From Marinobacterium rhizophilum (GTDB taxonomy: Bacteria > Pseudomonadota > Gammaproteobacteria > Pseudomonadales > Balneatricaceae), in the NCBI RefSeq assembly GCF_024397915.1, contig NZ_CP073347.1, positions 1,612,001 to 1,676,000 on the forward strand: DNA of 64,000 nt, read 5' to 3'. How positions within the stretch are numbered: the first letter of the stretch is position 1; the number at the start of each line of letters is the position of its first letter. The notes below the pieces were generated by a model. It had not been told where the DNA came from, ran no database searches, and was given only the letters and a program-made list of their open reading frames with translations. This document shows positions 53,098 through 62,519 of this stretch, piece by piece. The position numbers were made by a program, and so were the translations under genes.

Positions 53098-54168
53098 TTA
53101 GGTTTCTAGTGCAAGACTCAGGTATTGGGATTCACACGGGTTTCCGAAACAGATATCGGCCGTGCCGCCTTCCAAGTCCATGATGATCGAAAATACGGTT
53201 GCCACCCTTCCGGCGATTCCGTCTCCCCCCGTCGGGTGCTGGCAGACACCTTCGGGATGCGAGTCATGACTGGCCAGCATGGTCTTAATATCGTCCCGGC
53301 CAACCGGGCCGGGACGCGTGAGGGCCCGGTTGATCGCACCGAGGCGAACATAACTGCTAGCCCCCATCACCTTCGGGGTATCGTCGCGCAGAAGCGCATG
53401 CCGAGTGTGCAACAGATGGTTGCTATGGAACAGGGCCCCGTCTACTGGCTCCAGCACCGCGACCTGGGTCGGCGTAGCCTCGAGTCCGAATGCCATGCCT
53501 TCACGGCTCGCGATCAGGTAATGCGCAGCACAGATATGCGGCTGTTTGACGATCTGGTCCATCGCCGCGCTGAGCCGGTCTTTTCTCAGCACTTCCCGCA
53601 GATGGAAATGAACTGGAATTCCGTCCGAACTGAAGCCGGCCGACAGAGCGTTCAGACAGACGCCGATACCGGCCGCATTGAACCCGACTTTGGCCAGAAT
53701 GCCAGCCTCGGTCACGGTCAGGTAGGAACTCCCCTGCGCGGGCTTCACAGTCAGCACGACACAGGCACTACGCTGAGACTCCAGCCAGTCCCAGTTCTGG
53801 GCCAGCAGCAACGACGACTGGTCCGCTCGCGATGCGGTGATCGCGAGTGACGTGCAGCCATCCGCGACCTCCTTCCTCCCTAGCGAGAAGAGGATCTCGC
53901 TGCGGATATTCAGAGCGACGATATCGAGCAATTCCACCCCAGAGCCGGCGGCGATCCCGCGTATTTCCTGGCAGCACCCGGGTAGCAGCAGCTCAAGGCG
54001 GGCAAGTTCCCGGCTGGCGATCTCTCGGACATCGTTCCAGGAAAACCCGGCCAGATTTTCGAACATATAATCATAGGTCGCGAGACTAGCGGCGATTTCG
54101 TCACGACAGGCTTCACCGTGCTGAAAGCCAATTTCGTAATCGGTACCGCTTAAATAACAGTGTTTCAT
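53098..54168 (-). CDS. C45-family Ntn hydrolase (acyl-CoA:6-APA acyltransferase-like)
   Basis: 356 residues of the AAT/C45 family: self-cleaving amidohydrolases or acyltransferases. YEIGFQHGEACRDEI at the start is typical, and GC(105)TSLAI is the autocleavage site, exposing Cys105 as nucleophile; LLAQNWDW follows, then GFNAAGIGVCLNAL. Likely hydrolyses an N-acyl amino acid or similar amide. ATG 54168 with GGAGG; 16 bp after the membrane-protein gene on the same strand. Confidence 0.85.
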   Translation of the reverse strand: MKHCYLSGTDYEIGFQHGEACRDEIAASLATYDYMFENLAGFSWNDVREIASRELARLELLLPGCCQEIRGIAAGSGVELLDIVALNIRSEILFSLGRKEVADGCTSLAITASRADQSSLLLAQNWDWLESQRSACVVLTVKPAQGSSYLTVTEAGILAKVGFNAAGIGVCLNALSAGFSSDGIPVHFHLREVLRKDRLSAAMDQIVKQPHICAAHYLIASREGMAFGLEATPTQVAVLEPVDGALFHSNHLLHTRHALLRDDTPKVMGASSYVRLGAINRALTRPGPVGRDDIKTMLASHDSHPEGVCQHPTGGDGIAGRVATVFSIIMDLEGGTADICFGNPCESQYLSLALET

Positions 54169-54184
54169 AATATCACCGCCTCCA

Positions 54185-54865
54185 TCAGGCTTTGTTTTCC
54201 ATGCGGCCCGAAGCCGATTCTGGCTGACCATTTTTCAGTTGCATCACAATGCCAAAGGCAATGGTGCCGAAGATACAGATGATGAGAATGATGACGCTGG
54301 ACACCCCCAGCACCGTCATACCGACGGCCAGGCTAATAACCACCAGGCTGAGCAAGGGTTTCTTCATTGAAAACAGCATCGTCAGCGCACCGAAAACACT
54401 CGGCAAGATGTAGTCAAATGCCGAAATCACGCTCTCCGGCAGCCGCTCTATAATCATGGCGCCAGCCAAAGCAAAGACGAAGACAACAGCTAGATTGACG
54501 ATTACCGAGACCGCGATGCCAATGGTAGATACCACATCGCCTTCGGGCGTCCCATGCTCGACGTTAAGCCGATGCTGCGTAATGGCCGACACAGGCAACC
54601 TGAGGTTGGAAATATTTCCAGCCAGCCATGACATATAGGTTCCACTTAGCCCCAGGATCGGAAAGTAGCTGATTGGCTCAACCAGCCAAGATACGACCAT
54701 AATCGAACTTATTATGGCTACCGCCTTCAAAAGGCTCTCGACATCAGGGGTCAAACCATAAGAAAAAAATAGATAAGCCGCAGGCGCAAAGCTAAGAATA
54801 AGCGCGCAAAAAAGCGTGACTCGACCCCAAAACTTTATTGACCTTACAAATGCATCGTAATTCAT
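54185..54865 (-). CDS. Membrane protein, possible transporter subunit
   Basis: 226 residues with about five or six TM segments; a GxSGTYMSWLAGNISNLRLP loop after TM3. I do not recognise the family securely. It pairs with the next membrane protein (18 bp apart) and the C45 hydrolase; the pair probably forms a two-part transporter for the hydrolase substrate (inference). Codon use is more AT-rich than the genome average. The frame opens upstream; ATG 54865 with GGTGG is chosen. Confidence 0.65.
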   Translation of the reverse strand: MNYDAFVRSIKFWGRVTLFCALILSFAPAAYLFFSYGLTPDVESLLKAVAIISSIMVVSWLVEPISYFPILGLSGTYMSWLAGNISNLRLPVSAITQHRLNVEHGTPEGDVVSTIGIAVSVIVNLAVVFVFALAGAMIIERLPESVISAFDYILPSVFGALTMLFSMKKPLLSLVVISLAVGMTVLGVSSVIILIICIFGTIAFGIVMQLKNGQPESASGRMENKA

Positions 54866-54882
54866 AAAACCACCGGAATCCG

Positions 54883-55575
54883 TTATATAAGTGTACAAAA
54901 CATGCCGACAAAAATAGCCACACCAAACGACCAGTCCGACACCCACGCCATTTTAAGTTTGTTGCCGATAAGATTGAGGACAAGCAGACAGAGCCCGCTG
55001 ACCATATAGGCGACAGCATGGGTAACGCTTTTCGTCACTTGGGGTGCACTAAAGTAGGCGACGGCGCCAATCATTGCGCAGCCCGACAAAATAGGCAGAA
55101 GGTCGGCACGTCCCCGTACGACATAATTGCGAATATCGTTAAAACGATGTGCAAAGAGCATTACCACAAGAAGCCAACCTGTTGCACCTAGCGTGCATGT
55201 CCATACGATATTCACATAGGCATCGATCCCGAAGGACGCAGTGCCTATTTCCGTACCGACAGCCTTTGCCGCACTATCGGCCGCAAACAATTCGTAAGGG
55301 ACAGACCCAATAACCGACAGTCGCATCCACGCGAAAGGAGCGCCCAGACTGACCATGAGCGAAAGCATCGCCAAACCGACCGCGCACGACGGGCCTATGG
55401 AGCTGATGGCCGCGATTTTCAGTCCGGTCCGAAGATCCGCACTTGCAAGCCCCAGCGTAACCGCAGTTTTGCGGGCCTTGACGATAAATATAGTCGCTTG
55501 AAATATAACCAGAATTACCACAAGGCTGCAGGCAGCCCACATGCCGCCGGAACCGGAAATTTCTTCGTAGTTCAT
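54883..55575 (-). CDS. Membrane protein, DUF5058-like
   Basis: 230 residues, about six TM segments: N-terminal WAACSLVVILVIFQATIFIV, then LKIAAISSIGPSCAVGLAMLSLMVSLGAPFAWMRLSVIGSV, a hallmark of DUF5058-type proteins as I recall the family. AT-rich relative to the chromosome. Start ATG 55575 with GGGGGGAAT (the frame is open to 55590). Divergent from the iclR gene. Confidence 0.65.
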   Translation of the reverse strand: MNYEEISGSGGMWAACSLVVILVIFQATIFIVKARKTAVTLGLASADLRTGLKIAAISSIGPSCAVGLAMLSLMVSLGAPFAWMRLSVIGSVPYELFAADSAAKAVGTEIGTASFGIDAYVNIVWTCTLGATGWLLVVMLFAHRFNDIRNYVVRGRADLLPILSGCAMIGAVAYFSAPQVTKSVTHAVAYMVSGLCLLVLNLIGNKLKMAWVSDWSFGVAIFVGMFCTLI

Positions 55576-55732
55576 ACTATTCCCCCCCATGACCGAGAGT
55601 ATATATTTTTATAGTTTGTTTTCATAAGGATCACACCGCTTTCAATTGACTTTCATTTAAATCGAGGAATACACTATCTCAGATTGATCAGCATCTGTAA
55701 AAAACACTTGTATCGCAGAGTGAAACATAAAA

Positions 55733-56458
55733 ATGGACTACGCAAACAGATCGGTTCATCGGGCCATACAAATAATTGAACTTCTCAAGATAAACTCCCC
55801 ACTTTCACTTGAGGAAATTCACATAATTCTGGACTTGCCAAAAGCAACTGTGTTCAGGCTGCTGACACAAATGGTAAGCGAGCAGTGGCTATATCGTTAT
55901 CTGGCCGATGGACGATACAGTATCTTAAGTCCTATATTTTCCATCGACAAAATAACCTTGATTAAACTTGAAGTATCCAATGCGTCAAATAAAATACTCA
56001 AGTCATTATTTCAAAAAACAGCGGAGCCATCCGACTTAGCAGTCAATATAGAGGAGTTCTCTATCGTCGAAAGCAGTTTTGGCGAAACCAACTACCGCAT
56101 GGCGTCAAAGGAGGTTATCGGCGTTATTCCAGAGGCAAAGCATTCATCGCTATCAAAAGCCTATATGGATATCGGCAGACAGGAGTTTCGCAATATTGCT
56201 TACTATCCGAGAACCAGCCAGCACTGGGAGCACCGATTCAACTGGAAATCCCCCTATAACGCCATCGCGGTACCGGTACGCTTCGAGGGAAGTACGATAG
56301 GTGCACTCAATATCGCTGTCATAGACGAAGAAGTGACACCGAGGCTCATTGCCGAACGCTACCTCGAAACGCTCGACCAGGCCTCCCGCGACATTGCGGC
56401 CGCGCTGGCGAAAGCACCTCGGACGGCGGCGTTCTTTCGCAACCAAGATCGAGCCTGA
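55733..56458 (+). CDS. IclR-family transcriptional regulator
   Basis: 241 residues. Winged HTH at about 1-75 (SVHRAIQIIELLKINSPLSLEEIHIILDLPKATVFRLLTQMV), IclR effector domain 80-230 (IGVIPEAKHSSLSKAYMDIG; APVRFEGSTIGALNIAVI). It is divergent from the membrane-protein/C45 operon, which it likely controls. The first two thirds are markedly AT-rich; the last third returns to high GC. Confidence 0.9.
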   Translation: MDYANRSVHRAIQIIELLKINSPLSLEEIHIILDLPKATVFRLLTQMVSEQWLYRYLADGRYSILSPIFSIDKITLIKLEVSNASNKILKSLFQKTAEPSDLAVNIEEFSIVESSFGETNYRMASKEVIGVIPEAKHSSLSKAYMDIGRQEFRNIAYYPRTSQHWEHRFNWKSPYNAIAVPVRFEGSTIGALNIAVIDEEVTPRLIAERYLETLDQASRDIAAALAKAPRTAAFFRNQDRA

Positions 56459-56511
56459 AGGTGTCGACGACCGGGTGGTTTGAGCGCCGGCAGCACCTTC
56501 GCGAAGGCCGG

Positions 56512-56545
56512 AAAGCCCGCACCAGCGAGAGGGAAACCGGTGCGG
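56512..56545 (-). terminator. Terminator of the porin operon (repeated type)
   Basis: CCGCACC/GGTGCGG stem with a loop almost the same as at 52494-52528, but a shorter T-run (GCTTTCC) on the minus strand. It lies between the convergent iclR and porin genes. Confidence 0.6.
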
Positions 56546-56564
56546 TCGCTTAGATGTTGCGGGC

Positions 56565-57881
56565 TCAGAAGGCCCGCGAGTAAACCAGGTAGAGGCGATT
56601 GGCGTCCTTGCGTTCCAGCCCCGCAGGGCCGACGACCTTGACGGTTCGGTCGACGCCGTCGATCACGCCGGTAGCCTGATGGTCAACCGCCCACCAGGTC
56701 AGCGACAGCCCCTTGAGTTCGTTCTGGAACGCGTAGCTCAGCAGGCTAGAGTACTCGTTGCGGCTGAAGTTGTCGTAGCCGCGTGCGTCGCTCGAGTGCG
56801 CCGCCTTCAGGGTCCAGCTAAGGCCCGGCACGCCGTATTCGGCGAAATTCACGCCCAGCGAGGCCGTCACCACCTGCTCGTCCTCCAGCGCATCACGCGA
56901 CCAGCTGTTGCCGCTGGTTTCCCAGGTGCCGTGGTCGCTGGAGAAAAGCACCCGGTTCAAGTCGTCGTCGCGGGTCACCAGGTAGTTGAGCCCCAGGGTC
57001 AGGCCGCCGAAGCCGTAGCGAATACCGGCATCGTAGAACTTAGCGTCAAGGTCGCCGGGCGGCGCGTAGCCACCGAGGCCGCCGTACTCGAACAGGCTGC
57101 CGGCGTCCTGCTGGTCGCCCCAGATCAGGCTGAAGCTCAGCTTGTCGCCGTTCTCCAGCGCCAGACTGTAGGCGCCCTTGGCGTAGCGCTCCTTGATGTA
57201 GTCCACGGCCTCGAGCTCGGTCAGGTCCAGCACCAGACCGTTGCCGGCGTCGTAACGGGCGCCGTAGTACCGTACCGCGTCTATCTTCTCGCCACCGATG
57301 GTTTTCAGCGACTCGCCCCAGGTACCCTGGTTGCGCGGACTGTGCTTGTCGAACTCGGTGTAGTAGAGCCGCAGGCCGCCGACGTTGGCGTCGAGGTCGT
57401 AACCGACCGTGGTCGAGGGGAGGATCCGGGAGTTCGAGTCGTTGTACAGCAACTCGGAGCGGCGCTTCTTGCCTGCACCGAGGTTGAAGGTCACCTTGTC
57501 GTTGCCGAAGCGCGTGCCCAGGTAGGCGGTCTGGGTGGCGGCGGTACCGTTCGGATCGCTGATGTCGTTCCGGTTGGGCGGCAGGTTGGAGACGTCGGTG
57601 ACATCGGCGCCGATATGGAGCTGATCGGCGGCGGCAAAGCCATAGTCGAGTTTGAGCCAGCCACCGATATAGCCGGTACTGTAATCGACCAGCGCGGCAT
57701 GCACCCATTCGTCACGCTTGCTACCGGCGTACTGGCCGGTGCTGTCGTCAACGGACTCCGTCCAGTAGAAGTTCTTGTAGGTCAGCCGCAGTTCGTCTCC
57801 GTCAAGCAGAACCGAAGCGGATGCAGAAGGCGCAAGCGGCACCAGGCCGCCCAGCGCGAGGCCAAGCAGAGTCTTTTTCAT
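56565..57881 (-). CDS. OprD-type outer membrane porin
   Basis: 438 residues. Signal peptide 1-22; then a beta barrel: LLDGDELRLTYKNFYWTES opening, RDEWVHAALVDYSTGYIGGWLKLDYGF, LPSTTVGYDLDANVGGLRLYYTEFD, ending in YSRAF with the terminal Phe needed for barrel assembly. OprD-family porins admit amino acids and small carboxylates. It is the last gene of an operon with M20 amidohydrolase, symporter and DUF3311, 101 bp after the amidohydrolase. Confidence 0.88.
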   Translation of the reverse strand: MKKTLLGLALGGLVPLAPSASASVLLDGDELRLTYKNFYWTESVDDSTGQYAGSKRDEWVHAALVDYSTGYIGGWLKLDYGFAAADQLHIGADVTDVSNLPPNRNDISDPNGTAATQTAYLGTRFGNDKVTFNLGAGKKRRSELLYNDSNSRILPSTTVGYDLDANVGGLRLYYTEFDKHSPRNQGTWGESLKTIGGEKIDAVRYYGARYDAGNGLVLDLTELEAVDYIKERYAKGAYSLALENGDKLSFSLIWGDQQDAGSLFEYGGLGGYAPPGDLDAKFYDAGIRYGFGGLTLGLNYLVTRDDDLNRVLFSSDHGTWETSGNSWSRDALEDEQVVTASLGVNFAEYGVPGLSWTLKAAHSSDARGYDNFSRNEYSSLLSYAFQNELKGLSLTWWAVDHQATGVIDGVDRTVKVVGPAGLERKDANRLYLVYSRAF

Positions 57882-57982
57882 TATTAGTTTCCAGTGGGAG
57901 GTTTTTCGTGTTTAGCGGCGGGCTGCCATCTTCTCCAGCCCTCGAATGGGAATCCCGGTCAGGCCAGCGACCGCCGCATCGT

Positions 57983-59284
57983 TCAGCGCCCCAGATAAGC
58001 CAGAGTCGCCGACACCATGGCACCGATGCCGGCGCGCAACGCGGTGTCGTGCCCCGGGTTGTAGTAGGGCGAGTGCGGCATCTCCAGGTGCGCCATTTTT
58101 GCCATCACGCCCTGCCCCGGCGTTTCGCGCCAGCGCTCCGGTGTCACCGCACCGACGAACCAGTACACGTAAGGGATATCGTCACCGCCGAAACCGCCAG
58201 CGGCGGCATTGCCGAAATACGGAAAGTCCTCGCTGCCGTTGACCCGCTGCATCTCGAACAGGCCATCGTCGCCGAAGAAGGCGGCGTGCGCCGTGCGAAC
58301 CCGGTCCACGCTGGCCGGGTCGTTGACCAGTGTGATGGTCTCGCTCAACAGCCGGAACTCCGGCGGCTTCGGCGAGCGACCGGCGTCGCACTCGGCCTGC
58401 ACTATGCGCCGGATAGACTCCAGAACCCGCGCGTGCAGCGCGTTGTCGAAGCTGCGCACGTTGATTTCGAGGTCGGCGCTGTGTGGAATGATATTGCCCT
58501 GGGTACCGGCGTGCAGCTTGCCGACGGTGACCACCACCGTCTCCTCGGGCGGCACCTCTCGCGAGACGATGGTCTGCAGCCGTGTCACCACATGCGCGGC
58601 GATCACCACGGGATCGACGGTGTTGGCGGGCATCGAGCCATGACCGCCGTCGCCGTGTATGGTGACGCCGATGGAGCTGGCCGCGGACATCGCCTGTCCG
58701 GCGATATGGCCGACGGTACCGGCCAGCGCCGGCATGTTGTGCTGGCCGAAGATGATATCGGGCCGTGCAAAGCGCTCGTAGAGCCCGTCGTCCAGCATCG
58801 CCCGGGCGCCGCCGAAAATCTCCTCGGCCGGCTGGCCGACCACCATCAGCGTGCCCCGCCAGCAATCCTGCATACCTGCCAGCACCGCCGCGGCGCCAAC
58901 CAGGCAACTGCTGTGAAGGTCATGGCCGCAGGCGTGCATCACCGGCACCCGCTCGCCGTCGACGCCTTCGGCCGTGGCGCAGCTGGCGTAGTCGAGTCCG
59001 GTCTGCTCGAGGATCGGCAACGCATCCATGTCGCCGCGCAGCATCAGGGTCGGCCCCTCGCCGTTGCGCAGCAACGCCACCACACCGGTTCGGCCGACGC
59101 CGCGCGTGACCTCGAAACCGTGAGTCTCCAGCGCCTCGGCGAGCTTGCGACTGGTATTGAACTCCTGGAACGGCAACTCCGGATGCTGATGGAGGTCCCG
59201 GTAGAGAGCCCGAACGTCGGCCTCGACGCCATCGATGCCAAGATCGATGCGATCCCTGAACCGGGCCACTGTGCTGTCTGTCAT
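57983..59284 (-). CDS. M20-family amidohydrolase
   Basis: 433 residues of the M20D amidohydrolase branch (hippurate/IAA-amino acid hydrolase, AbgB-like): LHQHPELPFQEFNTS, MHACGHDLHSSCLVG (metal ligands), QPAEEIFGGARAMLDDGLY (catalytic Glu), INVRSFDNALHARV. It should deacylate N-acyl amino acids. The frame opens to 59407; ATG 59284 with CAGGAGT is the family start. No signal peptide. Confidence 0.92.
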   Translation of the reverse strand: MTDSTVARFRDRIDLGIDGVEADVRALYRDLHQHPELPFQEFNTSRKLAEALETHGFEVTRGVGRTGVVALLRNGEGPTLMLRGDMDALPILEQTGLDYASCATAEGVDGERVPVMHACGHDLHSSCLVGAAAVLAGMQDCWRGTLMVVGQPAEEIFGGARAMLDDGLYERFARPDIIFGQHNMPALAGTVGHIAGQAMSAASSIGVTIHGDGGHGSMPANTVDPVVIAAHVVTRLQTIVSREVPPEETVVVTVGKLHAGTQGNIIPHSADLEINVRSFDNALHARVLESIRRIVQAECDAGRSPKPPEFRLLSETITLVNDPASVDRVRTAHAAFFGDDGLFEMQRVNGSEDFPYFGNAAAGGFGGDDIPYVYWFVGAVTPERWRETPGQGVMAKMAHLEMPHSPYYNPGHDTALRAGIGAMVSATLAYLGR

Positions 59285-59319
59285 GATGAAACTCCTGATT
59301 CGCTCTTTCGGTTGCCGGT

Positions 59320-60771
59320 TTAGATGGTGGCTCCACGGGGAGTCGACTTTTTCGGCGCGACCGCTTGCCACAGCGCAACGATCACCAAGTTGGCGAGCAG
59401 TCCCCAAACGCCGGGATGCCAGCCATACGGCGAGTCGAGCGCGAACTGGAACAGCAGGAACAGCAAGCTGCCCACCGCTGCACCCGCCATCACGCTCTGG
59501 CGCTTGAGACGTTCGAAAAAGAGTGCCCCCGCCACCATCGGAATCAGCTGTACGATCAGGCCGACGGCGCCCAGCAGGAGCAATACCAGCGAGGACGGAT
59601 TCAGCAGCGCGATGACGTAGGCGAGCATCGATATGGCCACTACGCTCCAGCGCGTCACGCGGACGGCGGTAGCGTCACTGGCTCCGCGCATGAAGGTCGC
59701 GCCGAAAACGTCGCGCACGAGCACCACGCCGGCGGTATGTGCCAAGTTGGCACCAGTCGACATGGCCGCCGCCAAAGCGCCGGACAGCGTTAGCCCGATG
59801 ATCCAGGGCGAGAAGTTAACGACATCCATCACTAGCTTCAGCAACACGGTATCTGGGCGTGCTAGCGGTGCATCGGCAAAGATCAGGATGCCTGCGAAGC
59901 CGATAAAGAGCAGCGGTATCAGCAGATAAGCGTAGAGCGGGTAGAGCACGCTTATGCGGCGCAGCGAGCGGCCACTATCGGCAGTGTAGAACTTCATGAA
60001 CAAGTGCGGCCACATGGCGCCGCCGACAATGCTGACCAAGATGGCGGTGCTGAAGGCGCCCCACCCCATACCGGTCGCGCCGGGCATTGTCAGGTACTCC
60101 GGCAACTGTAGTTGAATCTTCGAGAACATCTCGCTGACCCCGCCGTAGAGACGTTCCGGGATGGCGAGCCCGAGGAACCAGGCGACCGCGACCATCATGA
60201 TCCCCTGCATCAGGTTGGTCCAGCCAATCCCGCTAAGGCCGCTGCAAAAGACATAGGCGGTGGTCACGAGGAAAGCCAGCAGCGCGCCGAGCCAGAACGG
60301 CACCTGCCCGTCGGTCGCGGCTTCGAAAAGCAGACCGGCGCCGGCGATCTGAATGGTCAGGTAGGGTACCAGCGCCAGCACGCCAACCAGTCCGGCAAAA
60401 ACGCCCAGCGGTCTGCTGTCGTAGTGATCGGCAAGCATATCGCCCTGTGTCAGATAGCCTTTACGGCGCCCAAGTTCCGCGACACGCGGCCCCAGAGTCC
60501 AAATTACGATCGGCGCCAGCGACAGGTAGGCGAGGATATAGAACGAAGGCGCACCGTGCTTGTAGGCCCAGCCGGGCGCACCGAGAAAGGCGAAGGCGGA
60601 AAAGATTTCAGCCCCCAGAATAAAGAAAAGTATCAGCACGCCGACGTGGCGCCCGCCGGCGGCGTAGCCTTCGAGGCTCGAAGCGCTCTGCGAGCGCGCC
60701 CGAATGCCCAGCCAGAGCACGGAGATCAGGTAGACCAGCGTGATGCCGGTGACGATTGACGAATCAGTCAT
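59320..60771 (-). CDS. Sodium:solute symporter
   Basis: 483 residues, SSS family with 12-13 TM segments: SLEGYAAGGRHVGVLILFFILGAEIFSAFAFLGAPGWAYKHGA, GLSGIGWTNLMQGIMM and LSGALAAAMSTGANLAHTAGVVLVRD (the family Na+ site region). It imports a carboxylate or amino acid derivative, presumably the substrate of the adjacent amidohydrolase. ATG 60771; overlaps the DUF3311 gene by eight bases. Confidence 0.92.
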   Translation of the reverse strand: MTDSSIVTGITLVYLISVLWLGIRARSQSASSLEGYAAGGRHVGVLILFFILGAEIFSAFAFLGAPGWAYKHGAPSFYILAYLSLAPIVIWTLGPRVAELGRRKGYLTQGDMLADHYDSRPLGVFAGLVGVLALVPYLTIQIAGAGLLFEAATDGQVPFWLGALLAFLVTTAYVFCSGLSGIGWTNLMQGIMMVAVAWFLGLAIPERLYGGVSEMFSKIQLQLPEYLTMPGATGMGWGAFSTAILVSIVGGAMWPHLFMKFYTADSGRSLRRISVLYPLYAYLLIPLLFIGFAGILIFADAPLARPDTVLLKLVMDVVNFSPWIIGLTLSGALAAAMSTGANLAHTAGVVLVRDVFGATFMRGASDATAVRVTRWSVVAISMLAYVIALLNPSSLVLLLLGAVGLIVQLIPMVAGALFFERLKRQSVMAGAAVGSLLFLLFQFALDSPYGWHPGVWGLLANLVIVALWQAVAPKKSTPRGATI

Positions 60772-60976
60772 TGCGGCCACCTCCGTGACGAACGACGTAG
60801 GCAACCCAGGTACCGACGAACAGCACACCCATCCAGAGGATGTACCAGAACATCAGAAACGGCATGCCAAGCACAGTGGGTTCGATGCGGTTTGCGATCA
60901 GCGCACCCGGCCAGATCATCGCCAGGATACAGACTGCGAAATGCAAACCAACCAGAATATGATAAGTCTTGCTCAT
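60764..60976 (-). CDS. DUF3311 small membrane protein
   Basis: 70 residues, two TM segments (ILVGLHFAVCILAMIWPGALIANRI; MFWYILWMGVLFVGTWVAYVV) and the family motif PTVLGMPFLMFWYILW. DUF3311 proteins regularly sit before SSS symporters and are likely small partners of them. ATG 60976 with GGAGCC. First gene of the symporter/M20/porin operon. Confidence 0.88.
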   Translation of the reverse strand: MSKTYHILVGLHFAVCILAMIWPGALIANRIEPTVLGMPFLMFWYILWMGVLFVGTWVAYVVRHGGGRND

Positions 60977-61186
60977 GGGTCGGCTCCAAACTCGCGCACG
61001 GCGGACTTTCTGACGCCCTCTCCGGAAAGCTTGCGAGCGGTTCGCAAGGCAATCGCAGGAATCGGAGTCCGCCGGCGACAACGAGTCGTTATTATTGTTT
61101 ACCGGTAGGGTCCGGCAGGCGTTATCCCCACTCAGCCCGGCCCTTCGCGCGGCTTTCGAACGACCCGGCTTAAGTGTGCTCTCACT

Positions 61187-61205
61187 ATGAATCAACTTGA
61201 TTCAT
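61187..61205. promoter_or_regulatory. Palindromic candidate operator of the divergent LysR regulator
   Basis: ATGAATCAACTTGATTCAT: perfect 9-bp arms around one central base, 49 bp before the lysR start and in the shared region of the divergent symporter operon, where a LysR regulator should bind. Sequence fits the symmetric-box expectation only loosely (T-N11-A is not obvious). Confidence 0.55.
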
Positions 61206-61253
61206 CATAGAAATATATCTTTAATATCTCCTCGATACCTTTTTGGGATAGGC

Positions 61254-62144
61254 ATGGATTTTCGACAACTTAAGTACTTCGTCGCCGTGGTGGAGGAAGG
61301 CTCGGTATCCGGCGCCAGTCGCCGGGTACTCGTCGCGCAGCCGGCGCTGACCCGCCAGATCAAACTGCTCGAGGGCACGCTGGATACGCAGCTCTTCAAC
61401 CGCCATGCCCAGGGGATGCAGCTCACCGTCGCCGGGCAGGCGTTATATGAGGAAGCACAGGAGTTACTGGAACGACGCCAGCAGGTGATGGCGAGGGTTG
61501 CGTCTATAGGCAACGGCCTAAGCGGAAAATTGAGCCTCGGCATCACCGTGACCCACCTCTGGCTTCCGATGGTGTCAGGGCTGCTCGGCGCCTATCGCCA
61601 GCGCTATAGCGACGTCGCTTTCGAGGTGTTTCCGCTGCTGTCGGGCCCCCAGCTGGATCGACTGCAGCACGGCAAGCTCGACGCCGGCATCCTGTACCTC
61701 GGCGAGGAAGCGCCGGTGGGCCTGTCGACCAAGCTGCTGCACCGAGATCATCTGATACTGGCGGTCCCCGAGTTGTCGCCGCTGGCAACGTTCCCGCCGA
61801 CGAAACTCGCCGAGCTGGTCGACGAGGCCTGCATCGGCGGATTCCGCAGTGCTTCCCCCATCTACCACGACCGCCTGCAGGCACATTTCCAGCGGTACGA
61901 TTTTCGTCCGCGTCTGGTCCAGTACGGTGCCGACAATATCGCCATCCTCAGCATGGTGGCGGCGGGGCTCGGATTCACCATTCTGCCCGCCGCCGGCAGC
62001 AACACGATCATTCCCGGCGTGCGATTCGTACGAATGGAGGAGCTAGACGCCTGCGAAATGCCGCTCTGGTTCGCCTGGCGCAGTGAAAACGAATCGCCGA
62101 CACTTGCCAATATGGTGGCGCTAGTCGAGGAATCGCTCGCTTGA
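61254..62144 (+). CDS. LysR-family transcriptional regulator
   Basis: 296 residues. N-terminal HTH (MDFRQLKYFVAVVEEGSVSGASRRVLVAQPALTRQIKLLEGTL), then the effector domain about 90-296 (KLSLGITVTHLWLPMVSGLLGAYRQRYSDV). Divergent from the DUF3311/symporter/M20/porin operon, its likely target. ATG 61254 gives the standard LysR start; the longer frame to 61197 is not family-like. Confidence 0.93.
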   Translation: MDFRQLKYFVAVVEEGSVSGASRRVLVAQPALTRQIKLLEGTLDTQLFNRHAQGMQLTVAGQALYEEAQELLERRQQVMARVASIGNGLSGKLSLGITVTHLWLPMVSGLLGAYRQRYSDVAFEVFPLLSGPQLDRLQHGKLDAGILYLGEEAPVGLSTKLLHRDHLILAVPELSPLATFPPTKLAELVDEACIGGFRSASPIYHDRLQAHFQRYDFRPRLVQYGADNIAILSMVAAGLGFTILPAAGSNTIIPGVRFVRMEELDACEMPLWFAWRSENESPTLANMVALVEESLA

Positions 62145-62440
62145 AAATTTCAGGTGCGGCTTCAGCCACGGGCAGGGCCGGAACCGACGATGGGAATTTT
62201 CGACGAAAGACGCGCCTACAGCCGACCCGACAGCCTCAGACCTTGAAGCCGCCGCAGCGCTTGGAAAAGGCCGGTGACGACTCCGGCAGCCGGCCGTCGA
62301 CGGTGTCTCCAGAGTGTCGCTAATTGTAGGGTTCCGAATCGGCGCAGACCAGGCTATAGAGAGGTTCCATGTGCTTTACCGGGATCGATACTGTGCCGAT
62401 GACCCTGCGGGGCTCACGCCTGCCAGATGCCAGACAACGC
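62145..62440. other. Intergenic region without a supported gene
   Basis: Nearly 300 bp between lysR and the catA terminator. No ribosome site or recognisable frame; it may be eroded coding sequence. Confidence 0.45.
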
Positions 62441-62472
62441 AAAAACGGCCGCACCCGAGAGTGCGACCGTTT
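62441..62472 (-). terminator. Rho-independent terminator of the cat operon
   Basis: Minus strand AAACGGTCGCAC, loop TCTCGG, GTGCGGCCGTTT then TT. The 12-bp stem has one mismatch. It lies 48 bp after the catA stop. Confidence 0.85.
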
Positions 62473-62519
62473 GAGAGGAGGTGCCGCCGGTACTGGCTGT
62501 ACCGGCGGCCAAGCAGGCG

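Noticed and set aside
53837..54089. Short plus-strand frames over the C45 gene
   Set aside because: Antisense shadows without start signals.
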